From NCBI GenBank assembly GCA_002428985.1, contig DIYL01000057.1, positions 1 through 64,000 on the forward strand: 64,000 bases of DNA. Direction: 5' to 3'. The position numbers were made by a program, and so were the translations under genes. Under the pieces are notes generated by a model. It was not told the origin of the DNA. It ran no database searches and worked only from the letters and a program-made list of their open reading frames with translations. Shown in pieces: positions 16,486 to 25,697 of this stretch (positions within the stretch are counted from its first letter, which is position 1; each line of letters begins with the position of its first letter). The stretch comes from Anaerolineales bacterium UBA6055. GTDB taxonomy: Bacteria > Chloroflexota > Anaerolineae > Aggregatilineales > Phototrophicaceae.

Positions 16486-17457
16486 CTAGCGTTTGAGCCC
16501 GCCACCAGCTTCACCTTCAACAAGGCTAGCAACCTCATCATAATCAACTAATGGTAAATCACCATGAATCGTATATTTGTGTGCGGACATCGATACGCCC
16601 CATTTTAGAGCAGTCAACACATCATTATGCGTCAGATATGAATACAAAAATCCTGCCGAAAAAGCATCTCCGCCACCTATGCGTCCAACTTCTTCAGCGA
16701 TAATCGCAGATTGTGTATATTTCGTCCCATCAGCTAAACGTGCCATAGCACCTTCGCGTCCCATAGTCATTACAATCAGCTTATTTGGATATTTCTTAGC
16801 GAGGATTTCAATAGCTTCATCAGCCGATTCATCACCATACATCACACGATAATCTCCCATCGGACAAAAAATTATATTTGCGTGTGTCATGACGGTGTCA
16901 CATCCAGTAACAGCATCTTCACCTGACCATAATTTACTGCGGTAGTTAGTATCAAAGCTCACCAACCAGCCCAAATCTTTAGCCTTTTTTACAGCTTCGT
17001 CCACAGTGTTTTTTGCATTATCGCCAATAGCCAGTGTAATGCCCGTCACGTGCAACAATTTTGCACCATCCTCCACAAATAATGCATTCGGTAATTCATC
17101 GGGGATCATCAAACTAATCGCAGAGTCTTTTCGATCATAGATAATCTGACTAGAACGTGGTGAGACGGCTTGCTCATGAAAATAAATACCGAGTCGATCA
17201 TCATCTGTCCAAATAACATGTCGTGTATCCACACCATATTGTTGAATTCGATTACTCACATAGCGTCCTAAAGGCGAGTCTGGCATACGCGAAAACCATG
17301 CCACATTCATCCCCAAGCGCGAGAGACCCACAGCTGTGTTCGATTCTGTCCCACCGACATAAATATCAAATGTTCGCGTTTGCTCAATGCGCAACATATC
17401 AGGTGGGGTTAAGCGCAACATAGATTCTCCAAATGTAACTACATCATATTGTGTCAT
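16486..17457 (-). CDS. kdgK: PfkB-family sugar kinase, probable 2-keto-3-deoxygluconate kinase
   Basis: The product is 323 residues. FGESMLRLTPP at the N terminus, GGTESNTAVGLSRLG (PfkB signature 1), FDTNYRSKLW and the anion-hole segment GRIGGGDAFSAGF with the catalytic Asp are visible. The N-terminal motif and FDTNYRSKLW resemble KDG kinases, which phosphorylate 2-keto-3-deoxygluconate in hexuronate or semi-phosphorylative Entner-Doudoroff routes; other sugar substrates are possible. No aldolase is adjacent. TAGGAGAG lies just upstream of the ATG. It is divergent from the glycosyltransferase operon. Confidence 0.85.
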   Translation of the reverse strand: MTQYDVVTFGESMLRLTPPDMLRIEQTRTFDIYVGGTESNTAVGLSRLGMNVAWFSRMPDSPLGRYVSNRIQQYGVDTRHVIWTDDDRLGIYFHEQAVSPRSSQIIYDRKDSAISLMIPDELPNALFVEDGAKLLHVTGITLAIGDNAKNTVDEAVKKAKDLGWLVSFDTNYRSKLWSGEDAVTGCDTVMTHANIIFCPMGDYRVMYGDESADEAIEILAKKYPNKLIVMTMGREGAMARLADGTKYTQSAIIAEEVGRIGGGDAFSAGFLYSYLTHNDVLTALKWGVSMSAHKYTIHGDLPLVDYDEVASLVEGEAGGGLKR

Positions 17458-17508
17458 TGTTCTCTCCTAATTTTATGGTTCAATCTAGTATGTGTCCCAT
17501 GATACCGC

Positions 17509-17514
17509 TATACT
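17509..17514 (+). promoter_or_regulatory. -10-like element close to the first glycosyltransferase start
   Basis: TATACT lies 6 bases before the ATG at 17521 and there is no Shine-Dalgarno sequence. If used, transcription would begin at about the ATG, giving a leaderless mRNA. No -35 match was found. Confidence 0.3.
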
Positions 17515-17520
17515 GCGAAT

Positions 17521-18633
17521 ATGGCACATATAGGAATTGATGCGCGTCTGACATACTATCGCATTGGGGGCATTAGCACCTACATCAGACGTACAATACT
17601 GGCACTTGAACAACTTCAAACAAACCACAAATACACCGTTTTTCACAGTCGAAAAGCGTCTGATTCGCTTACATCACAATTTCAATCATCAAAATTATGG
17701 ACGCCATCACATCATCGGATCGAGCGCCTTGCAATGTCTGTTGAACTGGTACGACATAATCTTGATTTATTGCACAGCCCAGATTTCATCCCGCCATTTC
17801 GTGGTGCAAAGCATCATGTCATTACCGTACATGATCTTACATTTCTGCATTATCCTGAATACATCACAGTCGACAGCCGACGTTTCTATAATGATCAGAT
17901 TCAATCAGCTGTCAAACTGGCAGATCATATTTTATCAGACAGTGAATCAACGAAGCGCGATATGATTGAAATGCTGAATGTGCCAGCCGAAAAAATTACC
18001 GTGCACATGTTGGGAGTCGATGAAAAATTTAAACCACTGAAAAAAGATGAAACACAACCTATCTTAGATAAACTGGGTTTACCATCAGAGTATATTTTAG
18101 TTGTTGGCACACTCGAACCACGAAAAAATCTTGTTGGGCTGGTCAAAGCCTATCGCGATCTATTGACAGAATTACCCGACGCCCCATCAATCCTCTTTGT
18201 GGGTCGCGCAGGTTGGCTCTATGATGATCTAATGGCAGACATTGACGCAGTCGGCATTAATGACCATCTGATTTTTCGGAATGATATAACGGATGAACTA
18301 CTTATTGCCATTTATAATCAGGCGTTGACCTTAGTAACACCATCATTTTATGAAGGATTTGGACTGCCAGCTCTCGAAGCCATGGCATGTGGTACAGTCC
18401 CGATTGTCAGCAATCTGTCGTCGCTACCTGAAATTACTGGCAATGTAGGATTACTGGTTGATCCTCATGACCTCACAACAATTACTGATGCACTCCACAA
18501 AGTCCTGACTGATGATACATGGCGTAATGAACAAACCAAAGCAGGTATCAAACGAGCCAAAACATTCCGATGGGAAGACTGTGCCCAAATTGTGCAATCA
18601 ACATACGATCGCGTCTTAGGCAATACATCATGA
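17521..18633 (+). CDS. GT4 glycosyltransferase
   Basis: The product is 370 residues. The N terminus GIDARLTYYRIGGISTYIRR has the Gly-rich acceptor loop; ILVVGTLEPRKNLVGLVKAY, then SFYEGFGLPALEAMACGT, carry the E-x7-E nucleotide-sugar motif of family GT4. The enzyme moves a sugar from a nucleotide donor, with retention, onto a glycan or lipid acceptor at the cytoplasmic face. It is the first gene of a four-gene operon (GT4-GT4-GT9-small protein) linked by overlaps, which points to assembly of a cell-surface glycan. Donor and acceptor cannot be assigned. Confidence 0.93.
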   Translation: MAHIGIDARLTYYRIGGISTYIRRTILALEQLQTNHKYTVFHSRKASDSLTSQFQSSKLWTPSHHRIERLAMSVELVRHNLDLLHSPDFIPPFRGAKHHVITVHDLTFLHYPEYITVDSRRFYNDQIQSAVKLADHILSDSESTKRDMIEMLNVPAEKITVHMLGVDEKFKPLKKDETQPILDKLGLPSEYILVVGTLEPRKNLVGLVKAYRDLLTELPDAPSILFVGRAGWLYDDLMADIDAVGINDHLIFRNDITDELLIAIYNQALTLVTPSFYEGFGLPALEAMACGTVPIVSNLSSLPEITGNVGLLVDPHDLTTITDALHKVLTDDTWRNEQTKAGIKRAKTFRWEDCAQIVQSTYDRVLGNTS

Positions 18634-19844
18634 ATATTTTACTCTTAACACCCGACATCCCTTATCCAACCGCATCTGGTGCAGCAATTCGTAACTATGG
18701 CATTATTCGTGGCTTAGTTTCTGCAGGACATAAGCTTACCGTACTCACATTTGTACAGGGTGAAGTAGACAAAACGACGAACCCACTCTATACAATCTGC
18801 GATCATGTCTACACAGCCAACCTACCTACACGAACAAAATCCGAACGTATCCAAAATCTTGTTACATCAACGAAGGCAGATATTGAATATCGTTTACAGA
18901 GTGATGATTTTGAAAAGCAACTAATCAACTTACTCAACAATAGCACATACGATGTTATCCAATTTTCAGGTATCGAGCTGGGTTGTTATGTCACAACTAT
19001 TCATAAGCATAATACATCAGCTAAAGTCATCTACGATGCGCTCAATGCTGAGGCTGAACTGCAACGGGTCATTTATACGATTGATCGCCAAAATCCTAAA
19101 AGACTACCAATCGCCATCTATTCCTATATTCAAGCGCAACGCATTAAAACGTTTGAGCGTGATCTATGCAACAGTGTAGATTGTGTAATAGCTGTATCCG
19201 AAGAGGATAAACAGTTTCTATCAGAATATCTTGGAGCGCCAATTTATGTGATGTCAAATGGTATTTTTGTTGATGACTACATCGCACCCGATGATCAACC
19301 ATCGCGTCATCATAATGAGCTAGTTTATACAGGCAAGATGGATTATCGCCCGAATGTTGATGCAATTGAATGGTTTGCAGGGTCCATTTTGCCAACTATA
19401 CAAGAAAGATTACCCGATACAATACTCACGATTGTGGGACGTAACCCACATCCAAGGATTCAACCCTATGCCGAAGAAGACTATATCACAATTACAGGAT
19501 GGGTAGATTCAGTCCAACCTTATTTGCATCAGGCGACAATTTTTATTGTGCCCCTGCGCATGGGAAGTGGCACACGGCTAAAGATTCTTGAAGCAATGGC
19601 ATCAGGTTGTGCCGTCGTGTCAACATCAATTGGTTCCGCAGGACTACATGATAATGTACGTGCCGCAATGCGAATTGCAGATGACGAAGCAGAATTTGCG
19701 CAAACTGTAGTATCATTATTACACGACACATCCTTACGGCAGCGTTTGGGTGAACAAGCTGTCCAACAGGTACGCCAATATTATGACTGGTCAGCACTTA
19801 TCCCAAAACTACTCAGTGCATATGAGGACATTGGACTTGGATAG
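18630..19844 (+). CDS. GT4 glycosyltransferase (exopolysaccharide transferase-like)
   Basis: The product is 404 residues from the ATG at 18630, which overlaps the previous stop as ATGA. MNILLLTPDIPYPTASGAAIRNYG is shortened here to its key part PYPTASGAAIRNYG, typical of Stp1-like transferases. GKMDYRPNVDAIEWF and RMGSGTRLKILEAMASGC give the C-terminal donor site with E-x7-E-like spacing. The role is sugar transfer in the same surface-glycan pathway as its neighbours. The 3' end overlaps the GT9 gene by 23 bases if the ATG at 19822 is used. Confidence 0.92.
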   Translation: MNILLLTPDIPYPTASGAAIRNYGIIRGLVSAGHKLTVLTFVQGEVDKTTNPLYTICDHVYTANLPTRTKSERIQNLVTSTKADIEYRLQSDDFEKQLINLLNNSTYDVIQFSGIELGCYVTTIHKHNTSAKVIYDALNAEAELQRVIYTIDRQNPKRLPIAIYSYIQAQRIKTFERDLCNSVDCVIAVSEEDKQFLSEYLGAPIYVMSNGIFVDDYIAPDDQPSRHHNELVYTGKMDYRPNVDAIEWFAGSILPTIQERLPDTILTIVGRNPHPRIQPYAEEDYITITGWVDSVQPYLHQATIFIVPLRMGSGTRLKILEAMASGCAVVSTSIGSAGLHDNVRAAMRIADDEAEFAQTVVSLLHDTSLRQRLGEQAVQQVRQYYDWSALIPKLLSAYEDIGLG

Positions 19845-21033
19845 AGAAACACTAGTCATACGCAACAAACGCATGACCGAGGCATTTCACCAAACTGCAT
19901 TTAAACACCGAGTGCGTGATGGGATCCTCAATCTATCCTCATTTATCCCAGTCTTCCAGCAAAAGACAAATCATAAACGTATTCTCATCATTCGTCCCGA
20001 TCATCTTGGTGATGTCCTATTAACAACACCTGCAATTCGCGCAATCAAACAGCAACATCCTGACATCAGTATTCATGTTCTATGTGGCGAATGGTCGGCT
20101 AATGTCCTTGCAAATTATCCCGAAATTGAAGTTGTTCTCACCCTCCCCTTCCCCGGATTCCAACGCAATCCACCAGAGGGCACACCTAATCCTTATGTAC
20201 AAGTTCTAAAATCAGCACAAATGCTAAGAAAAATCGGCTATACAAGTGCTGTAATCATGCGCCCAGATCATTGGTGGGGAGCAATGTTAGCCTACTTCGC
20301 TGGCATTAAAGAGCGTATTGGTTACGATGTTAGAAATGTTTCGCCTTTTTTATCGAAGGTCATCCCATATCGCCACGAACATGTTGTAGAGCAAAACTTA
20401 CGCTTGGTAGAGGGATGGACTGGTAAAATAGAAATCGACAAAGTCCAATATTCTTACCCTGTTAATGAAAAAGACAAATTCTACATCAATTCATACCTTG
20501 CAGACTGGCAAATCTCGATTCGTAAGCCAATCATCTGTATCCATCCGGGTGCCGGTGCATCAGCGAAATTATGGGAAGTCGAAAAATGGGCGAAAGTTGC
20601 AGATATTCTGTCCTCACAATTCGCAGCAACAGTAGTTTTCACAGGCAGCCCTTCCGAAGCACCCTATATTAATTCAGTAATGGAACAAATGGACGAAGTT
20701 GCTTACAACATCTCAGGTTCAACAAATATCGGACAACTCGCCGCCTTATATCAACGTGCCCTAATCGTACTTGGTCCGGATAGTGGCCCGATGCATCTAG
20801 CGTCGGCTGTCGATACGCCAACAATCACTCTATTCGGTCCAGCTGACCCAATCGAGTTTGCGCCGTGGGGGCAACGCCGTAAACACGCGATCCTCACATC
20901 GAAAATTGATTGCCGCCCGTGTCGTATCTTAGATTGGCATGATGATAAAATAGAATATCATCCCTGTGTTCGTGACATCACTGTAGGGCAAGTTTTAGAT
21001 GAAGCACGTCGTGTTGTACAAGCTGAAGGATAG
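19822..21033 (+). CDS. GT9 (heptosyltransferase-like) glycosyltransferase
   Basis: The product is 403 residues from 19822; ATG 19873 is an alternative and neither has a clear ribosome binding site. IIRPDHLGDVLLTTPAIRAI is the GT9 N-terminal motif and GPDSGPMHLASAVDTP with TLFGPADP the donor-binding C-terminal motif. The family includes LPS heptosyltransferases that use ADP-heptose. Since LPS is not expected in most Chloroflexota, the enzyme probably builds another surface glycan. A C-terminal CRPC and a later Cys form a small Cys group seen in many GT9 proteins. Confidence 0.92.
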   Translation: MRTLDLDRETLVIRNKRMTEAFHQTAFKHRVRDGILNLSSFIPVFQQKTNHKRILIIRPDHLGDVLLTTPAIRAIKQQHPDISIHVLCGEWSANVLANYPEIEVVLTLPFPGFQRNPPEGTPNPYVQVLKSAQMLRKIGYTSAVIMRPDHWWGAMLAYFAGIKERIGYDVRNVSPFLSKVIPYRHEHVVEQNLRLVEGWTGKIEIDKVQYSYPVNEKDKFYINSYLADWQISIRKPIICIHPGAGASAKLWEVEKWAKVADILSSQFAATVVFTGSPSEAPYINSVMEQMDEVAYNISGSTNIGQLAALYQRALIVLGPDSGPMHLASAVDTPTITLFGPADPIEFAPWGQRRKHAILTSKIDCRPCRILDWHDDKIEYHPCVRDITVGQVLDEARRVVQAEG

Positions 21034-21038
21034 AGATT

Positions 21039-21437
21039 ATGGATACACTACGATCATTACTCAAGGCATACCTTGATAACACCATTACCACAGATGATTT
21101 TGCCGATCAATTTATTGAATTCTGGAATGAAATTCGTATCGAACAGAATAAAGCAATTGATGCATCAGGTATACGTGAGGAGTTAGATAAACTATGGAAA
21201 CAATATAAAGATGGTGATTTAGATGAAGTAACCTATGGTATGAAATGGACAGAAACTCTTACAAAGGTTAATAATGTCCGCATAGCCCCTCAATCTATCG
21301 TTTATACACTAGGTAACGACATCTATAATCAGGTCACTCTGTATCAAGAATTAGAACATCTCGACACACAGGAAATTCCAAAAGAAACAGCAATTCAAGC
21401 AAATGTCAAAAGTTTACAAGATGCAATAGACAATTAA
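21039..21437 (+). CDS. Small acidic helical protein of unknown function
   Basis: The product is 132 residues, soluble, without signal or membrane segment. It starts five bases after the GT9 stop and so ends the glycosyltransferase operon. The N-terminal LRSLLKAYLDNTITTDDFADQFIEFWNE resembles the helical start of colicin-immunity-like (self-protective) proteins: short helices with an acidic face. This is a weak visual similarity only. It ends with a 4-base convergent overlap with ppk2. Confidence 0.65.
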   Translation: MDTLRSLLKAYLDNTITTDDFADQFIEFWNEIRIEQNKAIDASGIREELDKLWKQYKDGDLDEVTYGMKWTETLTKVNNVRIAPQSIVYTLGNDIYNQVTLYQELEHLDTQEIPKETAIQANVKSLQDAIDN

Positions 21438-22240
21438 CTATCGATGACAATTTTATCCAAATCTGGTTCTGGATCAGGGTATTTTAGGTTCATATCTTCC
21501 AATGTTTCAATAATGGTTTTCATCACAACATAATTGCGATACCATTTACGGTTCGCGGGAACAATATGCCAAGGGGCATCGTCAGTATGACAGCGATATA
21601 TTGCTGTCTCATATGCTTTCATATATTCGTCCCATTGCTTTCGAACACCCAAGTCACCACGCGAAAATTTCCAATTCTTGTCGGGGCGTTGTAAACGTTC
21701 CTCGAACCGTTCTTTTTGCTCGTCACGATCAATGTGCAGATAAAACTTGAGTATACGTGTCCCACTATCAACTAACAATTTCTCAAAATGATTGATGTGG
21801 TCGTAGCGTTTTTCCCATACAGCTTTAGGCACAAGATTATTAACCCGTACAATCAGCACATCTTCATAATGGCTACGGTTAAAAATCCCGATATAGCCTT
21901 TTTCGGGCACATGTTGGTGAATACGCCATAAGAAATCGTGCGCCAATTCTTCGTCAGAGGGTTGCTTGAATCCTGCAACTCGCACACCTTGTGGGTTTAC
22001 ACCTGTGAATACATGTTTGATTGTTCCATCTTTGCCACCTGCATCCATCGCCTGTAATACAATCAATAATGCCTGCGACTTATCCGCAAACAACATAGAT
22101 TGCAATTGTTTCAGGCGTTTTTGCAGTAGGACTGTTTCCACCTTAGTATTGTCTTTATCTAATCCATCGTGAAAATTTGGATCGTAATCAGCTAATTTTA
22201 TTTTTTTGCCAATTGGTGGGCGTAATTCTTGTTGACTCAT
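21434..22240 (-). CDS. ppk2: Polyphosphate kinase 2 (PPK2)
   Basis: The product is 268 residues, the usual length of a one-domain PPK2. Walker A MDAGGKDGT and Walker B FNRSHYEDV are exact family forms, and KQPSDEELAHDFLWR and KFYLHIDRDEQKERF are the conserved lid regions. The enzyme transfers phosphate between polyphosphate and nucleotides; one-domain forms mostly make ADP from AMP or ATP from ADP. Class cannot be fixed by eye. The ATG overlaps the rqcH stop by 4 bases, so the two are translationally coupled. Confidence 0.94.
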   Translation of the reverse strand: MSQQELRPPIGKKIKLADYDPNFHDGLDKDNTKVETVLLQKRLKQLQSMLFADKSQALLIVLQAMDAGGKDGTIKHVFTGVNPQGVRVAGFKQPSDEELAHDFLWRIHQHVPEKGYIGIFNRSHYEDVLIVRVNNLVPKAVWEKRYDHINHFEKLLVDSGTRILKFYLHIDRDEQKERFEERLQRPDKNWKFSRGDLGVRKQWDEYMKAYETAIYRCHTDDAPWHIVPANRKWYRNYVVMKTIIETLEDMNLKYPDPEPDLDKIVIDS

Positions 22241-23949
22241 TTTAAGATCTCTTCATCTTTTGGTTCGACAGTGACTGTTTGTTCGTTCCTATATGTTACC
22301 ATACCAGGACCAGCCCCCCGAATTGAATTGACATACTTTACCCGTGTATAATCTACAAGTACATTGCCATCAGGGCGCCGTTTACTATAATATGCTGCAA
22401 CTGCTGCTGCTTCTGCAATTAATTCGTCTTTGATGCGTCTTCCATCATTTCGAATAATCACATGTGCACCCGGGACATCACGTGCATGCAACCAAATATC
22501 GTCTCGATTAGCAGTCTTAAAGGTAACTTGTTCATTTTGTCGACTATTGCGACCAACCCATACCACATACCCATCTCGACTAACAACTTTAAGTGGTCCC
22601 TGTCGTCCACCGCCACCAATCCGTTTAAGCTTCTTACCTTGCCAATGTCCTCGTGTCTGTAATGTCTGAATTACATCATCAATTTCGACCCAGTTTGATG
22701 CAGTCATCAAATCAGTTTCCAGTTGTTCTATAAAATCTAATTCTATAGTTGTTTCTTGGATTAATTGAGGCACTTCATCTAATGCACTTTTTGCCTTTTC
22801 ATACTTACGGAAGTAAGTTTGAGCATTTTCTAGTGCTGATAAATCTGGATTCAAAGAGATTACCAATTCAGGTGCATCCATATCATATTGAGCAAGAAGT
22901 TCCTCTTGTCCATCTTGAATAGCATATTGGTATGCAAGAATGAGTTCTCCACTTTGTTTGAGTTTTTCACGTTCACTATCATCATGTAACCCACTTTCTA
23001 ATGATGCGAGTTTAGACGATAATTTGGATCTCGTTTTTTCAATAGCAGCTTGTACAGGTTTTTTGGCTTCGTTATATGCATCGACACCTTCAATCGTACC
23101 AAAATATTCAGTAATACTTGCACTCATGGACTCGCTTACATCCCATTCGAGGTGTGTAAGTTCATATGGTGCAAATGCAGATACAACTCCCATTTCGCGC
23201 CCAATACCAGTCTGCCACTCGCGATTCATCATTGGGTCAAATATAGATTTAAACGCCTCATATAATGCATCACTATCTGTGTCACGTACTTTGGCGTTCA
23301 CCGCCCCAGTAGCACGGAACACAATCTCTTTAGCCAATAGCGGACTCATTCCCAGAATACGCCCTGTCAAAGCCCGTCGCGTTTGTGCAGATTTTTTCTC
23401 TACAGTTTCCAAAAGGTTATACATATCATCGGCTGAAAATTGCGCAGGGTCAGCTTGTCCAGTTATCGGAGGGGGTGCAACATATTTATGATTTGGCAAA
23501 CTAAGACGATAACGATTCTCTTCAGGTCCAACACGATTAATACAGTCCAAGATAATATTATCTTTAACTAATAGTACATTTGCTCGCCTTGACATCGGTT
23601 CGATAATAATCGAGACTTCACCTTCCTCACCTTCAATGTCAATCTGCATAATACGCTCCCATGATGGTTGACTGACATGCAAGACAATGCCATTTTCAAC
23701 ATATCGCCGAAACAGTAACCCAATCTGTGTCGGTTTCTGTATCCCTCGACGTAACTTATTTTCAACCACATGTACACGTGGGTTAGACGCATCAGCACTC
23801 ATATAAAGATATCGACGGCGACGATTCGCATAGATTTCTAAACCCATACCCATCGCATCTACATCAATTGAATCCTGAATCTTTCCACCAACTAGCGTAT
23901 CCATAAATTCATCAACAAGTGCCGAAATTGTAAAGACATCAAAGTTCAT
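22237..23949 (-). CDS. rqcH: NFACT-family ribosome quality-control protein RqcH
   Basis: The product is 570 residues. The NFACT-N domain (MNFDVFTISALVDEF and GGKIQDSID) is followed by a central coiled coil with many Glu/Lys/Leu heptads (about 270-420) and the NFACT-R domain with DIWLHARDVPGAHVII. Known role: RqcH binds obstructed 50S subunits and recruits alanyl-tRNA to add Ala tails to stalled peptides; older annotations call it fibronectin-binding protein. AAGG lies upstream of the ATG. It leads a two-gene operon with ppk2. The 145-base gap upstream contains the terminator of the cytochrome c gene. Confidence 0.93.
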   Translation of the reverse strand: MNFDVFTISALVDEFMDTLVGGKIQDSIDVDAMGMGLEIYANRRRRYLYMSADASNPRVHVVENKLRRGIQKPTQIGLLFRRYVENGIVLHVSQPSWERIMQIDIEGEEGEVSIIIEPMSRRANVLLVKDNIILDCINRVGPEENRYRLSLPNHKYVAPPPITGQADPAQFSADDMYNLLETVEKKSAQTRRALTGRILGMSPLLAKEIVFRATGAVNAKVRDTDSDALYEAFKSIFDPMMNREWQTGIGREMGVVSAFAPYELTHLEWDVSESMSASITEYFGTIEGVDAYNEAKKPVQAAIEKTRSKLSSKLASLESGLHDDSEREKLKQSGELILAYQYAIQDGQEELLAQYDMDAPELVISLNPDLSALENAQTYFRKYEKAKSALDEVPQLIQETTIELDFIEQLETDLMTASNWVEIDDVIQTLQTRGHWQGKKLKRIGGGGRQGPLKVVSRDGYVVWVGRNSRQNEQVTFKTANRDDIWLHARDVPGAHVIIRNDGRRIKDELIAEAAAVAAYYSKRRPDGNVLVDYTRVKYVNSIRGAGPGMVTYRNEQTVTVEPKDEEILK

Positions 23950-24023
23950 CAGTTTACCTTATCGCTAAAACAAGTGACCCATTATAACCTGTAACACACC
24001 ACTAATAGAGTCCCAAATCAAAA

Positions 24024-24046
24024 AGAACATACGAGTTGTATGTCCT
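24024..24046 (-). terminator. Rho-independent terminator after the cytochrome c gene
   Basis: On the minus strand AGGACATAC and GTATGTTCT form a nine-pair stem (one G-U) with loop AACTC, followed by TTTTGATTT. The wobble forms only on the minus-strand RNA. Confidence 0.85.
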
Positions 24047-24094
24047 TAATGGAGAAGTTTTGTTATAAACAGAAGCAGTCCTATCCAGAGCCAG

Positions 24095-24574
24095 TTATTC
24101 TTCCAATGTCATTAGATAGGCGATGACATGTCCAATTTCTTGTTCAGTCATTACTTCATCATAATTATTTGGCATTGAATTGGTATATCCATCAAGCACA
24201 TGTATACCTGGATATACAATTGCTTCATACAGATATTGCTCTGCATCAAGTGGAGGGCGTATCTCCCCAGCCCGACTCGCAATCCCCGTAAACAACGGCG
24301 CAACTGTGCCATCACCCAAAACATGACAAACGTTACACGTATGTTCGGTGATTAATTCTTCACCAAGGGCAGGGTCTGCACCTTCTAAGGCAACCATCAC
24401 TTCGGCGCGATATGTATCTGCAGTGATGATAGTCGGCGTATCATTACCCGCGCTAGTACTTGTAATGACAAAGACAATGAGAAAAATAAATGCAAAGACA
24501 ACAAGCAACCCAACAGTCAAAATTAGGGTTGCTTGTGATTTTTTCGATGATTTTTGAGTTGGATTTTCCGCCAT
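24095..24574 (-). CDS. Membrane-anchored class I cytochrome c
   Basis: The product is 159 residues. A strong hydrophobic anchor at about residues 17-39 is followed by an extracytoplasmic domain with one haem site, C80-N-V-C83-H84, and axial Met134 in TNSMPNN. This is the single-domain membrane cytochrome c form that passes electrons to terminal oxidases. It lies 13 bases after ctaB, which makes haem O for haem-copper oxidases, so it likely serves that oxidase. No oxidase subunits are in the window. Confidence 0.92.
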   Translation of the reverse strand: MAENPTQKSSKKSQATLILTVGLLVVFAFIFLIVFVITSTSAGNDTPTIITADTYRAEVMVALEGADPALGEELITEHTCNVCHVLGDGTVAPLFTGIASRAGEIRPPLDAEQYLYEAIVYPGIHVLDGYTNSMPNNYDEVMTEQEIGHVIAYLMTLEE

Positions 24575-24587
24575 TAAGTAAATTGTC

Positions 24588-25502
24588 CTATAACAGTAGA
24601 CGGTCGAGCATCATTGCGAGGAATAGAAACGCCAGATAAGCTGACGAGTATTTATAAACAGAACGTGCAGTCGCTTTATCAGCAACTTGTATTAATTTGA
24701 TAGACATATAAATTAGCCCACCGCCAAGCAGTGCAGCTAACGATAGATAGATCCACTCTAGCATAACAGGAGCAGATGGCAACAATAACATCAAGCCCGG
24801 TACTAGTGTAATGATTACCAATTGAATTGAGTAAAACAAAATCTGATAGCGGGTAACTTTTTCGCCACGTGCGACTGGCATCATAGGCACATTTGCTGCA
24901 GCATAATCTTTATTGACCATGATCGCCAATGCCCATGAATGAGGAGGTGTCCAATAGAAAACAATTGCAAACAGTACGAATGCTTGTGGATCAAGTGTAC
25001 CTGTTGCAGCTGCCCATCCCACCAAAACAGGGATAGCACCGGCACCGCCACCAATGACAATGTTTACAACAGTATTACGTTTTAAAATCAACGTGTATAG
25101 AACCACATAGTAGACTGCACCCAAAAGTGCCAAGCCCGCAGCTAACCAATTAACGAAAACCCCTAGAATCAACACAGACCACGAAATTAAACTAAGCCCA
25201 AAAATAAGGGCATTCATTGGCGAAATGCGCCCAGATGGAATGGGTCGACGTGCTGTACGATTCATCTTAGCATCCATCTCACGGTCAATATATTGATTGA
25301 TCGCACTAGATCCGCCAGCAGATAAAATTCCACCCATAATTGTGAACAAAATAATATTTACAGGCGGTAAGCCATTCGCGCCGACAATCATACTCGTCAC
25401 GCATGTAAACACCAATAATACGACAATACGTGGTTTAGTTAATTCCACATATGCTCGAATTTGATCCTCAACACTGAGGGTATTTCCAATATAAGTCGCC
25501 AT
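24588..25502 (-). CDS. ctaB: Protoheme IX farnesyltransferase (haem O synthase)
   Basis: The product is 304 residues with about nine membrane helices. NQYIDREMDAKMNRTARRP is the first Asp-rich prenyl-diphosphate site of the UbiA superfamily in its CtaB form, and the DPQAFVLF to WTPPHSWALAI segment contains the conserved haem-binding His region. It converts haem B and farnesyl diphosphate to haem O for cytochrome oxidase. AGGAAA precedes the ATG. It lies between a small membrane protein and the cytochrome c gene. Confidence 0.95.
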   Translation of the reverse strand: MATYIGNTLSVEDQIRAYVELTKPRIVVLLVFTCVTSMIVGANGLPPVNIILFTIMGGILSAGGSSAINQYIDREMDAKMNRTARRPIPSGRISPMNALIFGLSLISWSVLILGVFVNWLAAGLALLGAVYYVVLYTLILKRNTVVNIVIGGGAGAIPVLVGWAAATGTLDPQAFVLFAIVFYWTPPHSWALAIMVNKDYAAANVPMMPVARGEKVTRYQILFYSIQLVIITLVPGLMLLLPSAPVMLEWIYLSLAALLGGGLIYMSIKLIQVADKATARSVYKYSSAYLAFLFLAMMLDRLLL

Positions 25503-25636
25503 TAAATTTCCTAATCTCTAGTGACTACAGCGACACAAACTTGTATCCGACGATTCAACGCTGTTTGTCGGACATTTATCACACTGTTTTCTCATATTTA
25601 CACTAATTCTGAGTGCTCGAAGTTGAGCATACCAGT

Positions 25637-25670
25637 ATGTATGTAAATAACATACATCATTCATGTATGT
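25637..25670. repeat. Three alternately pairing 8-base repeats upstream of ctaB
   Basis: ATGTATGT (25637-25644), ACATACAT (25650-25657) and ATGTATGT (25663-25670) are spaced by 5 bases. The middle copy can pair with either flank, giving two mutually exclusive hairpins in the 195-base gap before ctaB. On the minus strand the first hairpin is followed by TATTT, a weak U tract. Confidence 0.6.
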
Positions 25671-25697
25671 TGAAAAATTCTAAATTATGAATACAGA

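Noticed and set aside
22940..23491. A 183-codon plus-strand frame
   Set aside because: It lies wholly antisense to rqcH, which has clear NFACT domains; the frame has no recognisable features.
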